Shown here one piece after another: positions 7,358-14,736 of a stretch of DNA of 22,569 bases; within the stretch, counting starts at the first letter, position 1, and the number at the start of each line of letters is the position of its first letter. The notes under the pieces were generated by a model, which worked only from the letters and a program-made list of their open reading frames with translations, was not told where the DNA came from and searched no databases. Source of the stretch: an uncultured Collinsella sp. (lineage in GTDB: Bacteria; Actinomycetota; Coriobacteriia; Coriobacteriales; Coriobacteriaceae); NCBI GenBank assembly GCA_900544425.1, contig UQUX01000019.1, forward strand, positions 1-22,569, in the 5' to 3' direction. A program made the translations under genes and the position numbers.

Positions 7358-8233
7358 TCAGCCAAAACGGCCCGTCAAATAATCCGCCGTGCGCGGATCG
7401 GTCGGATTCTTGAAGAGTTGCGCGGTGGGCGCGTGCTCCACCAGCTCACCCAGCAAAAAGAATGCGACCGAATCGGAGATACGCGCCGCCTGCTGCATAT
7501 TGTGCGTAACGACCACGAGCGTGCAGGTCTCCTTGAGCTCGCAGGCAAGCTGCTCCACCACCAGCGTCGAAACGGGGTCGAGTGCCGAGGTCGGCTCGTC
7601 CATCAGCAGAATGTCGGGCTGCACGGCAAGTGCGCGGGCGATGCACAGACGCTGCTGCTGGCCGCCCGAAAGACCCAGACCCGACTCTTTGAGCTTGTCC
7701 TTGACCTCATCCCATAGCGCAGCGCGACGAAGGGAGTCCTCGACCAGCTCATCCAGCGCAGCGCGATCGCGCACACCCATACCGCGCGGACCATACGCGA
7801 CGTTGTCGTAGATGCTCATGGGAAACGGGTTGGGGCGCTGGAACACCATGCCCACGCGCTGGCGAAGGCGGCAGATGTCGTAGTCGCCCAGGATATCTTG
7901 ACCATCGAGCGCAATCTTGCCCTCGATTCGGCAGTCCTTGATGCCGTCGTTCATGCGGTTAAAGCAGCGCAGCAACGTGGACTTTCCGCAGCCCGAAGGC
8001 CCGATGAACGAGGTAATCTGCTTGTCGCGAATCTTGATATTCACGTCCTTGAGCGCATGGTGGTCGCCATAGAACAGGTCGAGGCCCTCAACATCGATGC
8101 GCGTCGGCGAGGCGGCAAGATCCTCTGCCGTGGGGCGAGTCGCATCCCCAACCTCGCGCTCGTGCGCGGCCTCGGCCTGCGCTTTCATGAGTTCTTCAAG
8201 CTCCGTGGGCTCCACTGCCGCAGCAGCCGTCAT
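7358..8233 (-). CDS. pstB: Phosphate ABC transporter ATP-binding protein PstB
   Basis: This is the ATPase subunit of the high-affinity phosphate importer PstSCAB, acting at the inner face of the membrane. The PstB start DLFYGDHHALKDVNI (52-66) is followed by Walker A GPSGCGKST (78-86), the family-typical QRPNPFPMSIYDNV (132-145), the signature LSGGQQQR (188-195) and Walker B ILLMDEPTSALD (208-219). The 291-residue protein has an N-terminal extension of about 45 residues rich in Ala and Glu before the ABC fold. I chose the ATG at 8233, with GGAGG eight bases upstream, over a GTG five codons earlier. No pstS, pstC, pstA or phoU gene is adjacent, which is unusual for pstB. Confidence 0.95.
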   Translation of the reverse strand: MTAAAAVEPTELEELMKAQAEAAHEREVGDATRPTAEDLAASPTRIDVEGLDLFYGDHHALKDVNIKIRDKQITSFIGPSGCGKSTLLRCFNRMNDGIKDCRIEGKIALDGQDILGDYDICRLRQRVGMVFQRPNPFPMSIYDNVAYGPRGMGVRDRAALDELVEDSLRRAALWDEVKDKLKESGLGLSGGQQQRLCIARALAVQPDILLMDEPTSALDPVSTLVVEQLACELKETCTLVVVTHNMQQAARISDSVAFFLLGELVEHAPTAQLFKNPTDPRTADYLTGRFG

Positions 8234-8309
8234 ACCGCATACCTCCACATCGATATCAATTCAGCAGTATCGATAGTAGAAATCGCGGCTCATATGCACG
8301 TGAGCGCAT

Positions 8310-8325
8310 TGTCAAGTGTTTGTAA
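8310..8325 (-). promoter_or_regulatory. TTACAA-N4-TTGACA element upstream of pstB
   Basis: The minus strand carries TTACAA (8320-8325) and TTGACA (8310-8315) with a 10-base period, about 80 bases upstream of the pstB start and just after the VanS-like stop. TTGACA is a perfect -35 hexamer, but no good -10 follows at 16-18 bases. The pair of related hexamers could be a response-regulator site. Confidence 0.3.
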
Positions 8326-8336
8326 GGGCACGCTGG

Positions 8337-9575
8337 CTATGCGGCGGGCAGCTCGATGGTGAATATCGTGTGTTCGGGCGTCGATTCACATGCAACGGTA
8401 CCACCGTGTGCCGCGATGATCTCCTTGGCAATAGCAAGGCCCAGACCGGCACCACCGCGATTGGTCGCACGCGCCGCATCCAGGCGATAGAACTTCTCAA
8501 AGATCACCTTGAGCTTAGCCGCAGGGATAGGATCGCCCTGATTGATAAAGCGCACGCGCACGCCGCCATCGTCTTGGCGCCCGGCCTCAATCGTGATAGT
8601 CGAGCCCTCATAGCTATAGGCGACGGCGTTTTTCATGATGTTGTTGAACACGCGAGCCATCTTGTCGCCATCCACGAGCACCGTCAGGTCCTCGCGAATA
8701 TCAACTTGGACTTCCTTATGCTGCTCGTTGAGGATGGGATAGAACTCGTCAGCCACCTGAGCCAGCAGCAACCCCAGATCAACATAGCCGCGCGTGAGCA
8801 CGATATCGTGGAAGTCAAAGCGCGTGATATCGAAGAACTCTTCGATGAGCGTATCGAGCCGGTGCGCCTTGTCGAGCGCCACGCCCGTAAAGTGCGCACG
8901 TTGCTCAAGCGGCAAATCGGGAGCCTCCTGCAGGAGCGAAAGATAGCCCACCACGCTGGCGAGCGGGGTGCGTAGGTCATGTGCCAAGTACGTGACCAGA
9001 TCGTCCTTGCGATGCGACTCGTCACGCAGAGCTTGTTGCACCTTACGCCCACGGTCACGCACGCGGTTAAGGGCGCCCTCGACCTCCAAGAAGTCGCCGT
9101 CGATGTTGTCCCAGGTGTCGGGGTGATCGATCAGGCGATCTTGAATACGAGCAGCCAGCACACAATCGGCATGCTGCTCGCCCTGCTCGTAGCCCTGGTA
9201 GTACAGGGCGCGGCCGCACAAGAACAGCACGCACACGGCAAGCGCCAGCACAAAGCCAAGCATGTTGAATACAAAGCCGGCATCAAACAGCACCGGCCCT
9301 TCGATGCCGCCGAGCGCCATGGCGCCAATCGCCAACGTCATGGCCCACGCGGCGCCGCCAATCACCACGCAGCGGCACACGATCTCAAATCGATCGATCA
9401 GCAAAAAGCCGACAAGCAGCACCGCCAAGATTCCGACGATGTTGTCGATGCCAATCAGCAGCAGGCTCAGCAAAAAGAGCAGCACCGTTGCAAGCGCGCG
9501 GTTGTCGACGACCGACCTCACGTATTCAAAGAGCCGATCGGGCACCTCGAACGCTTGCCTATCGTCTTTTGTCAT
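8337..9575 (-). CDS. VanS-like sensor histidine kinase
   Basis: This membrane histidine kinase resembles VanS of glycopeptide-resistance systems, notably in DDLVTYLAHDLRTPLASVVG followed by YLSLLQEAPDLP. The phospho-accepting histidine is residue 199. Residues 25-122 are strongly hydrophobic and likely form four membrane helices with almost no extracytoplasmic loop, so any signal is probably sensed in or at the membrane. The ATPase domain has NIMKNAVAYS (N box), FINQGDPI and GGAGLGLAI (G2 box). I chose the ATG at 9575, which has GAGG eight bases upstream; the open frame upstream overlaps the regulator gene. The start lies 26 bases after the regulator's stop. No vanHAX genes are present, so vancomycin resistance should not be inferred. 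Confidence 0.9.
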   Translation of the reverse strand: MTKDDRQAFEVPDRLFEYVRSVVDNRALATVLLFLLSLLLIGIDNIVGILAVLLVGFLLIDRFEIVCRCVVIGGAAWAMTLAIGAMALGGIEGPVLFDAGFVFNMLGFVLALAVCVLFLCGRALYYQGYEQGEQHADCVLAARIQDRLIDHPDTWDNIDGDFLEVEGALNRVRDRGRKVQQALRDESHRKDDLVTYLAHDLRTPLASVVGYLSLLQEAPDLPLEQRAHFTGVALDKAHRLDTLIEEFFDITRFDFHDIVLTRGYVDLGLLLAQVADEFYPILNEQHKEVQVDIREDLTVLVDGDKMARVFNNIMKNAVAYSYEGSTITIEAGRQDDGGVRVRFINQGDPIPAAKLKVIFEKFYRLDAARATNRGGAGLGLAIAKEIIAAHGGTVACESTPEHTIFTIELPAA

Positions 9576-9601
9576 ATCAAGATCCTCACAAGCGAAAAGC
9601 G

Positions 9602-10297
9602 TTATTCGATGATGTAGCCGACGCCCCAGACGTTTTTGATAAAGCGTGGCTTTTGTGCGTCGTCGCCGATCTTTTCGCGCAAGTGGCGAATATGCACCAT
9701 CACCGTATTGTTGGAGCCGGGCATAAAGTCCTCGTTCCACACCGCGCGGAACAGGTCCTCCACGGCCACCACGCTGCCGCGATGCTCGACCAGATACAGC
9801 AAGATTGAATACTCGGTGGGCGTGAGGCGAACCGGTGAACCGTCCACTGTCACGGAACGAGCATCGCGGTTGATCTCCAAGCCGTCGAGCTGAATGGTCG
9901 GCGACTCGGCCGCCTGTGCACGGCTACCGTAGCTGGTGTAGCGGCGAAGCTGAGCGTGCACGCGCGCGATGAGCTCCGGCGGACGGAACGGCTTAACCAC
10001 GTAATCGTCCGCGCCAAGCGAAAGGCCCCCGATCTTGTCTTGCTGGGCATCGCGCGCCGTCAGCATGATCACGGGATAGGTATGGCTGGAACGGATCGTA
10101 CGCAGCAGCTCAAACCCATCGATATCGGGCAGCATGACATCAAGCAGCGCCAGATCGAACTCCTGCTCCAAAATCGCCTTGGCAGCATCGGCCCCGCTAT
10201 AGGCAATCTGGACATCAAAGCCCTCTTTTGTAAGGTAGATGCCAACCAAGTCGGCGATGGCCTTCTCGTCATCAACTACCAAAATGCGCTCGTTCAT
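9602..10297 (-). CDS. VanR-like OmpR-family response regulator
   Basis: This 231-residue DNA-binding response regulator is the first gene of the VanRS-like pair. The receiver domain has VVDDEKAIADLV (7-18), phospho-acceptor D53 in LLDVMLPDIDG, MLTARD and the conserved lysine in VVKPFRPPELIARV. The winged-helix domain contains LTPTEYSILLYLVEH and ends with SNNTVMVHIRHLREK and NVWGVGYIIE, closely resembling VanR. GGAG lies 6-7 bases before the ATG. It is divergent from a D,D-carboxypeptidase, and a direct repeat of OmpR-family spacing lies in the shared promoter region. This suggests it controls cell-wall peptide trimming. Confidence 0.92.
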   Translation of the reverse strand: MNERILVVDDEKAIADLVGIYLTKEGFDVQIAYSGADAAKAILEQEFDLALLDVMLPDIDGFELLRTIRSSHTYPVIMLTARDAQQDKIGGLSLGADDYVVKPFRPPELIARVHAQLRRYTSYGSRAQAAESPTIQLDGLEINRDARSVTVDGSPVRLTPTEYSILLYLVEHRGSVVAVEDLFRAVWNEDFMPGSNNTVMVHIRHLREKIGDDAQKPRFIKNVWGVGYIIE

Positions 10298-10317
10298 GCG
10301 TGCTCCTCTCGCGCTCC

Positions 10318-10323
10318 ATTATG
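10318..10323 (-). promoter_or_regulatory. Candidate -10 of the VanR-like operon
   Basis: The minus strand reads CATAAT, a 5/6 match to TATAAT, about 20 bases upstream of the regulator's ATG. The sequence 17 bases further up is TGTGTG, not a -35 consensus. This fits a promoter that needs an activator bound at the upstream direct repeat. Confidence 0.4.
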
Positions 10324-10361
10324 CCTGAGGCGACGCACGCCACACACAACAAGCGTGGGTG

Positions 10362-10379
10362 ATTAAGCCGGTCTTAAGC
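10362..10379. promoter_or_regulatory. OmpR/PhoB-type tandem repeat site
   Basis: The plus strand reads ATTAAGC-CGGT-CTTAAGC: two 7-base units with 6 of 7 positions identical, separated by four bases. This is the 11-base period used by OmpR/PhoB-family regulators. It lies between the divergent VanR-like gene and the carboxypeptidase, centred about 50 bases upstream of the candidate CATAAT -10. The same bases can also be read as an inverted repeat (TTAAG-N5-CTTAA). Binding is inferred. Confidence 0.5.
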
Positions 10380-10449
10380 ACCCTTGTGCCCGTTCGGGTG
10401 CGGATGTGGGCCACGCACGCACGCGATGATCGCCGACGCCGGCAAACGA

Positions 10450-10455
10450 TATACT
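10450..10455 (+). promoter_or_regulatory. Candidate -10 of the carboxypeptidase gene
   Basis: TATACT matches the -10 consensus at 5 of 6 positions and lies 39 bases before the GTG chosen as start. There is no recognisable -35 at 17 bases, which again suggests activation. If real, this promoter rules out the upstream ATG at 10426 as the start. Confidence 0.45.
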
Positions 10456-10494
10456 CTAGTTTCAGAAGAGACCATCCCGTCGAAAGCGAAATCT

Positions 10495-11835
10495 GTGAAG
10501 TCCCTCACCTCTTTTGCAAAGCGCTCAGCCCAGCTTGCCGCCGGCTTTGTCTGCGCTATCGCCCTTGCCGCTGGCGCGCCCACCGTCACCGGCGCCCAAG
10601 TGCTCACGACCGACAATGTTTGCGGCAAAACCGCCGATGCGCGCGGCATCACGGCCGAAAACCTGCCCGATATCGATGCGACCAATGCCCTCGTCATGGG
10701 CAAAGACGGTACCGTCTACTATGGGCGCGGCGCCGATGAGCAGGTCAAAATCGCCTCGATCACCAAGGTCATGACCGCAATCCTAACCGTCGAGAATTGC
10801 AAGATGGACGAGAAGGTCACGGTGAGCAACGCCGCAGCCACCGTGGGTAATTCGACCGCCGGCTTGCTCGAAGGCGACGAGCTTACCGTGGAGCAGGCAC
10901 TACGCGGTCTGATGATTCCCTCGGGCAACGACGCCGCCATCGTGCTCGCCGAATATGTGGGCAAGAAGATCGACCCCAAGACCAAAGACGCCGAGGCCAC
11001 ATTTGTGAAGGCCATGAACGAGCGCGCTAAGAAGCTCGGCTGTACCGGTACGCTTTTTGAAAACCCGCATGGTCTGGACTTTGATGAGTGGGCTGGCAAT
11101 ATGCACTCAACCGCACACGACGTAGCGCTGATGATGCAGGAGGCCATGAAAAACGACACGATCCGCGAGGTCGTAGCGAGCGAGGATTCCTGGATCGAGG
11201 TCACGGGCGCCGACGGCACCGACCATTCGCATTCCATGGACACGCATAACTATTTGCTGGGCCAAGATGGCAACATCGGCGGCAAGACCGGCACCACCGA
11301 CGACGCGGGCTATTGCTTTACGAGCGCCTACAACCGCGACGGCGACGAGATCTACACCGTTATTTTGAACTCCACCACCACCGATCAGCGCTTTACCGAT
11401 ACCGCCACCCTTGCCAACTGGTACTACGGTCACAAGGTGACGGTCGCAATCGCCAACACGCAAGAAAAGACCGCCAACGGCAACCCGCTTATGGCGCGCA
11501 TTAGTCAAACCGACTGGACGGATAAGACAATCGACGCCACGCTCGCCGATCCCACGGCGCAAGCGACCGTGTTTTCTCTTGCCGGCGAGGTGACCGAAAA
11601 GGTTAGCTACGACGATCTTTCGGGCACGGTGCATGTGGGCGACAAGGTGGGCAGCGTTACACTCAAGCAGGACGGCACCAAGATCGCCGTCATGGACCTG
11701 GTTGCCGACGAGGAAGGCGCAGGGCCGAATCCCATTGAATGGCTGCTCGTGAAGCTCGATCGCTTGGGCCGCCGCATCGACAACCGCCCGCTCACAGCCG
11801 AGAGCGAGACCGTAGCCAAGGCGCCCAAGGCGTAG
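10495..11835 (+). CDS. Secreted D-alanyl-D-alanine carboxypeptidase (PBP5/S11 type)
   Basis: This penicillin-binding serine D,D-carboxypeptidase removes the terminal D-Ala from peptidoglycan pentapeptides outside the membrane. All three active-site motifs are present: SITK (S88, K91), SGN (143-145) and KTGT (264-267). A PBP5-like C-terminal domain follows, ending in a charged tail after a possible membrane-associating helix (PNPIEWLLVKLDRLGRR). The GTG at 10495 starts a clear signal peptide (MKSLTSFAKR, hydrophobic core, cut near VTGA). The ATG at 10426 is also in frame, but lies upstream of the candidate -10. The gene is divergent from the VanR/VanS-like pair and is followed by a strong terminator. 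Confidence 0.93.
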   Translation: MKSLTSFAKRSAQLAAGFVCAIALAAGAPTVTGAQVLTTDNVCGKTADARGITAENLPDIDATNALVMGKDGTVYYGRGADEQVKIASITKVMTAILTVENCKMDEKVTVSNAAATVGNSTAGLLEGDELTVEQALRGLMIPSGNDAAIVLAEYVGKKIDPKTKDAEATFVKAMNERAKKLGCTGTLFENPHGLDFDEWAGNMHSTAHDVALMMQEAMKNDTIREVVASEDSWIEVTGADGTDHSHSMDTHNYLLGQDGNIGGKTGTTDDAGYCFTSAYNRDGDEIYTVILNSTTTDQRFTDTATLANWYYGHKVTVAIANTQEKTANGNPLMARISQTDWTDKTIDATLADPTAQATVFSLAGEVTEKVSYDDLSGTVHVGDKVGSVTLKQDGTKIAVMDLVADEEGAGPNPIEWLLVKLDRLGRRIDNRPLTAESETVAKAPKA

Positions 11836-11862
11836 GGCGCAAGAATAATAAGTCCACTGAAA

Positions 11863-11924
11863 GGAGGCGTCCGAAAGGATGCCTCTTTTTTTGAGGGTTC
11901 GAATCCCCAGCCTCCTTTCTCCAC
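11863..11924 (+). other. tRNA-like remnant overlapping the terminator
   Basis: GGAGGC (11863-11868) could pair with GCCTCC (11910-11915), as in the acceptor stem of a tRNA-Ser. GAGGGTTCGAATCCCC (11893-11908) looks like a T-arm, and TCCA follows at 11921-11924. There is no anticodon arm, and the T-stem is only partly paired, so this is not a working tRNA. It could be a decayed tRNA-Ser, an attachment-site scar or a tRNA-like structure. GGAGGC can also pair in the terminator, so the two folds exclude each other. Confidence 0.4.
11864..11892 (+). terminator. Terminator of the carboxypeptidase gene
   Basis: GAGGCGTCC pairs with GGATGCCTC (one G-T pair) around the loop GAAA and is followed by seven T residues. 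It lies 28 bases after the stop codon. Confidence 0.9.
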
Positions 11925-11926
11925 AC

Positions 11927-11952
11927 AAAAAAGGGCCCCAAATGGGACCCTT
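11927..11952 (-). terminator. Terminator of tRNA-Ser
   Basis: On the minus strand AAGGGTCCC pairs with GGGGCCCTT (one G-T pair) around the loop ATTT and runs into a T-tract. It lies about 15 bases after the tRNA CCA end and faces the carboxypeptidase terminator. Confidence 0.85.
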
Positions 11953-11966
11953 CTTCAAATTCGTAC

Positions 11967-12057
11967 TGGCGGAGAGCTGGGGATTCGAACCCCAGATGCC
12001 CTTTTGGGGCATACTCGCTTAGCAGGCGAGCACCTTCGGCCTCTCGGTCAGCTCTCC
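11967..12057 (-). tRNA. tRNA-Ser(GCT)
   Basis: The minus strand folds as a class II tRNA. Acceptor GGAGAGC pairs with GCTCTCC, followed by discriminator G and an encoded CCA. The anticodon stem CTCGC/GCGAG holds the loop CTGCTAA, giving anticodon GCT. A long variable arm (ATGCCCC AAAA GGGGCAT-like) and the T-arm TGGGG-TTCGAAT-CCCCA complete the fold. It reads AGC and AGT serine codons. Confidence 0.97.
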
Positions 12058-12071
12058 GTAACAGCCGTTCT

Positions 12072-12100
12072 ATAGTAACCAAACAGCCAAGGATGGGCAA
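12072..12100 (-). promoter_or_regulatory. Promoter of tRNA-Ser
   Basis: On the minus strand TTGCCC (12095-12100) and TACTAT (12072-12077) are separated by exactly 17 bases and end 14 bases before the tRNA 5' end. Each hexamer matches consensus at 4 of 6 positions. Confidence 0.55.
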
Positions 12101-12148
12101 GAGGAATTTTTTAATTGCCTAGCATCCTTTCCTCCTTGGAAGCTTCGC

Positions 12149-14590
12149 CTACCCCAGCGAGCGGTTGAGGGAGCCGAGCTCGTCGTTGCCCATGGTGCGC
12201 CACATTTGGAAGATGCAACCGCGTGCCAGGAAAAAGAAGCCGTTGTCGACCAGTTGAACAGCGGCATCTGCCAGCTGATTCGTCACGGCGGACACTGGCG
12301 GCAGCTCGAGTCCAGCCTTGCGGATGGTCTCGACCGCTTCCTCGAACGTCGGAGGCTCGCTGACGCCCATCTCGTTCATAAGGCCCTGCATTTCTTCCAG
12401 CGCGCTACTGCCCGACTCCTCGCCGCGCGGCACCAGACGGTAACAAGCCAGCGCCAGGTCGAGCTGATCGCAATTCCAATAGGCAAACGCCAAGCGATAG
12501 AACAGGTAGCCGATTGCAGAACGATCGCTGGCAATACGTAGGCCGTGGCGCGCCACCTCGATAATCTCGTCAAAGCGCTCCAGACGCGCAAGCACGTTGA
12601 TGAGCGCAAAGTGCGATTGCATGGACGAGCGCGCCAGATCGTAAAGATGGCGCACCTCGGGCAGCGCTCGTTCAAAGTCCTCTTGCTCGGCGTAAAAGCT
12701 GCAGATCTCGTGCTGGGCAAAGTACAGCGCATCGGGCGCACGAAGGATTCGCACAGAGCGGTCTTCTTCCAACACCGGTAGCACCATGCGCACCAGCTGG
12801 TTATCGCAAAACTGCGTTTGAACCGGACCTGTCGCCAAAAGCTCGGCGACGGCGCACTTAGCCTCCAACTCCTCGACAAGACGAGAAAAGCCTTCAAAAG
12901 CACCTGTACGGTCGACTTTTGCCTGCTCGCGCAATTCAACAACACGGGCCACGTATGGGTCGTCGTCCTCTTCCATGACCTCCAACTCGTCAGCCGTATC
13001 GGCAAGCAGCAGATCGCACAGCGCCGGCGGCAGCGCGCGATGGTCATCACGCGGACGAGCATGAACCTCCGCAGGCTCAATCGTCTCCGGAGCGGTTGAC
13101 TCATACGCCTCAAGCACACGCTTGCACGGCATATCGTCCATGCCCATGCTCTCAAGATCCTTGGCGGCAGACACGCAATCGGCCAGATAGGCCGCGCGCC
13201 CAAAGAAATACGTTGTGACAACGCGCTCGCCCTGCTCACCGTCGGGAACAGCAATCTGCACATAGCAGCGCGTGATGCAGGTGCCCGCGGCAAAACACGC
13301 TGCCGCAAGCGTGAGTGCCACGCGCGCATCGTGCTCCGCGGCCCAGATCGCGCGCGTGTCCTCGTCCAGCTCGCGCCAGGCGTCATCTTGAGCGTCGTAT
13401 TCACGTTGCGGCATGGCATCAACGACAGACTGCCCAAACCGAACGAGCATAATCCCCTCGGCAACGTTTACTCGATAGGTATAGTCGAGCCGCGTGACCA
13501 CGTTGAGCGCCTCAACGATTCGCGCAAAACGGGTGCGCACGTCCCACTCGCCGCCCGGCTGGCACGAAACCGTTCCCGGCTTGGCCCACGGGTTATCACT
13601 CGAAGCCGTATCGAGCAGGCGGGGAACATCGTTGGTCGTCTTGGCGATATGCCACGCATCAAAGAGCGCGCAGCCCTCAAGGCTCGGCGAGGATGCCGCA
13701 GGGACCAATCCGGCCCCGATGCGCTCAAGGATGCCGGAGAGGCGGTTGAGACGGCACTCTATTGCAAGCAGCATGTCAATCTCGTCCTGGTCCAACAGGC
13801 TACGATCAAAATTGAGATAAAAAAGCTTTGAGCGATCAATGCGAGCCAGGCTCATCTCGGACTTGGCGGCGATGGTGCGCAGGCGGGGCAAGTCAATTTC
13901 ACTCATGAGGGCGGCGGCATAACGCTCGATACCGCTCGGATTCTCGGCATGGTCAACGCGGTAGAGCAGCGTCTCGATAGCATCGGGGAGCGGTGCCGTG
14001 TTAAAGCCCAAAAACACCTCGACCGGCTCGGGCAACTTTACGAGCTTGATCTTGTCGACAACGTTTTGCATACCCTCGTCGAGTCCGCCGGCGTCCGCCG
14101 TGTTCACAATAGCGCTTTCGGAGTTGGCAAATATCACGTAGCGCAAGAACATCGAGGCCATGAACTCGCCGTAAGGAAGGGCGCGGGTCGAATTCCATGT
14201 CTCGTGGTCGGACTGCTCGCGCATGGGGCCTTCGGGAGAGCCGGCAGTTTGCGCACACGCGCGCATTGCACCGTTGGCTTCCCTTACCATAATCTCACCA
14301 ATACTGGAATCCGACTCGTCAAGGACCAGTTCCATGTCGGGATCGTTGGGCAGCGGAGCCTCGCTGACGGGGCGGTCCACCTTGTACACCTCACCCGAAA
14401 CGCTTACGTAGCCCAAAAGCGACACATGACTTTTGCCAACGAATTCGACGACATAACAAGATTCAAGCTGATCCTCGCCAAAGAGTTTCCAGACCACGCC
14501 ATATGAGCGTCCCGCAGGCTGCTCGGGCATCGCCGGAAAGCGCTTCTTGGGATCGAGAAACCTGAGCTTGTATGTCGGACGCTCTGCCAC
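12149..14590 (-). CDS. Large unknown protein with TPR-like C-terminal repeats
   Basis: I do not recognise this 813-residue protein as a named family. It has no signal peptide or membrane helix, so it is probably cytoplasmic. The N-terminal third begins with a beta-rich segment (residues 1-75) and has several acidic stretches. A central acidic linker contains EVMEEDDDPY. Residues about 620-720 form helix pairs like tetratricopeptide repeats (ALYFAQHEICSFYAEQEDFERAL, then FDEIIEVARHGL, then AIGYLFYRLAFAYWNCDQLDLALACYRL), suggesting protein binding. The GTG at 14590 has only a weak AGGGTGAT upstream; the ATG at codon 21 is an alternative. The gene stands alone between two tRNA genes. Confidence 0.85.
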   Translation of the reverse strand: MAERPTYKLRFLDPKKRFPAMPEQPAGRSYGVVWKLFGEDQLESCYVVEFVGKSHVSLLGYVSVSGEVYKVDRPVSEAPLPNDPDMELVLDESDSSIGEIMVREANGAMRACAQTAGSPEGPMREQSDHETWNSTRALPYGEFMASMFLRYVIFANSESAIVNTADAGGLDEGMQNVVDKIKLVKLPEPVEVFLGFNTAPLPDAIETLLYRVDHAENPSGIERYAAALMSEIDLPRLRTIAAKSEMSLARIDRSKLFYLNFDRSLLDQDEIDMLLAIECRLNRLSGILERIGAGLVPAASSPSLEGCALFDAWHIAKTTNDVPRLLDTASSDNPWAKPGTVSCQPGGEWDVRTRFARIVEALNVVTRLDYTYRVNVAEGIMLVRFGQSVVDAMPQREYDAQDDAWRELDEDTRAIWAAEHDARVALTLAAACFAAGTCITRCYVQIAVPDGEQGERVVTTYFFGRAAYLADCVSAAKDLESMGMDDMPCKRVLEAYESTAPETIEPAEVHARPRDDHRALPPALCDLLLADTADELEVMEEDDDPYVARVVELREQAKVDRTGAFEGFSRLVEELEAKCAVAELLATGPVQTQFCDNQLVRMVLPVLEEDRSVRILRAPDALYFAQHEICSFYAEQEDFERALPEVRHLYDLARSSMQSHFALINVLARLERFDEIIEVARHGLRIASDRSAIGYLFYRLAFAYWNCDQLDLALACYRLVPRGEESGSSALEEMQGLMNEMGVSEPPTFEEAVETIRKAGLELPPVSAVTNQLADAAVQLVDNGFFFLARGCIFQMWRTMGNDELGSLNRSLG

Positions 14591-14627
14591 GAAGTATCAC
14601 CCTGATCGGTCGCTTGAAGAAGGAGTG

Positions 14628-14646
14628 GTCGCGAATAAGTCGCGAC
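14628..14646 (-). promoter_or_regulatory. Leader hairpin of the TPR-like protein gene
   Basis: GTCGCGA and TCGCGAC form a perfect seven-base stem around a five-base loop, about 40 bases upstream of the GTG start. No U-tract follows. It could be an operator or an RNA hairpin. Confidence 0.35.
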
Positions 14647-14736
14647 ATCTACTCGGAATCTTACACGAGTCGACAGGAAATCGTCCGCTTCACGCTCGCG
14701 CCTCGACCGAGGTTCGAATCCATGCAGCGGCGACAT

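Noticed and set aside
5224..7413. Open frame of 729 codons on the plus strand across both phoR- and phoB-like genes
   Set aside because: It is rich in Arg, His and Gly, has no recognisable domain and mirrors two well-supported genes and their junction. It is an antisense shadow.
8337..9740. Longer start for the VanS-like kinase at 9740
   Set aside because: The extra 55 residues overlap the regulator gene and are not kinase-like. The ATG at 9575 has a good ribosome site and begins the membrane region.
8337..11835. Vancomycin-resistance operon
   Set aside because: Only regulator-like and carboxypeptidase genes are present. There is no D-Ala-D-Lac or D-Ala-D-Ser ligase, dehydrogenase or VanX-type dipeptidase.
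11107..12012. Minus-strand open frame of 301 codons through the carboxypeptidase gene and tRNA-Ser
   Set aside because: It runs antisense to a clear enzyme gene and through terminators and a tRNA, so it is not a protein gene.
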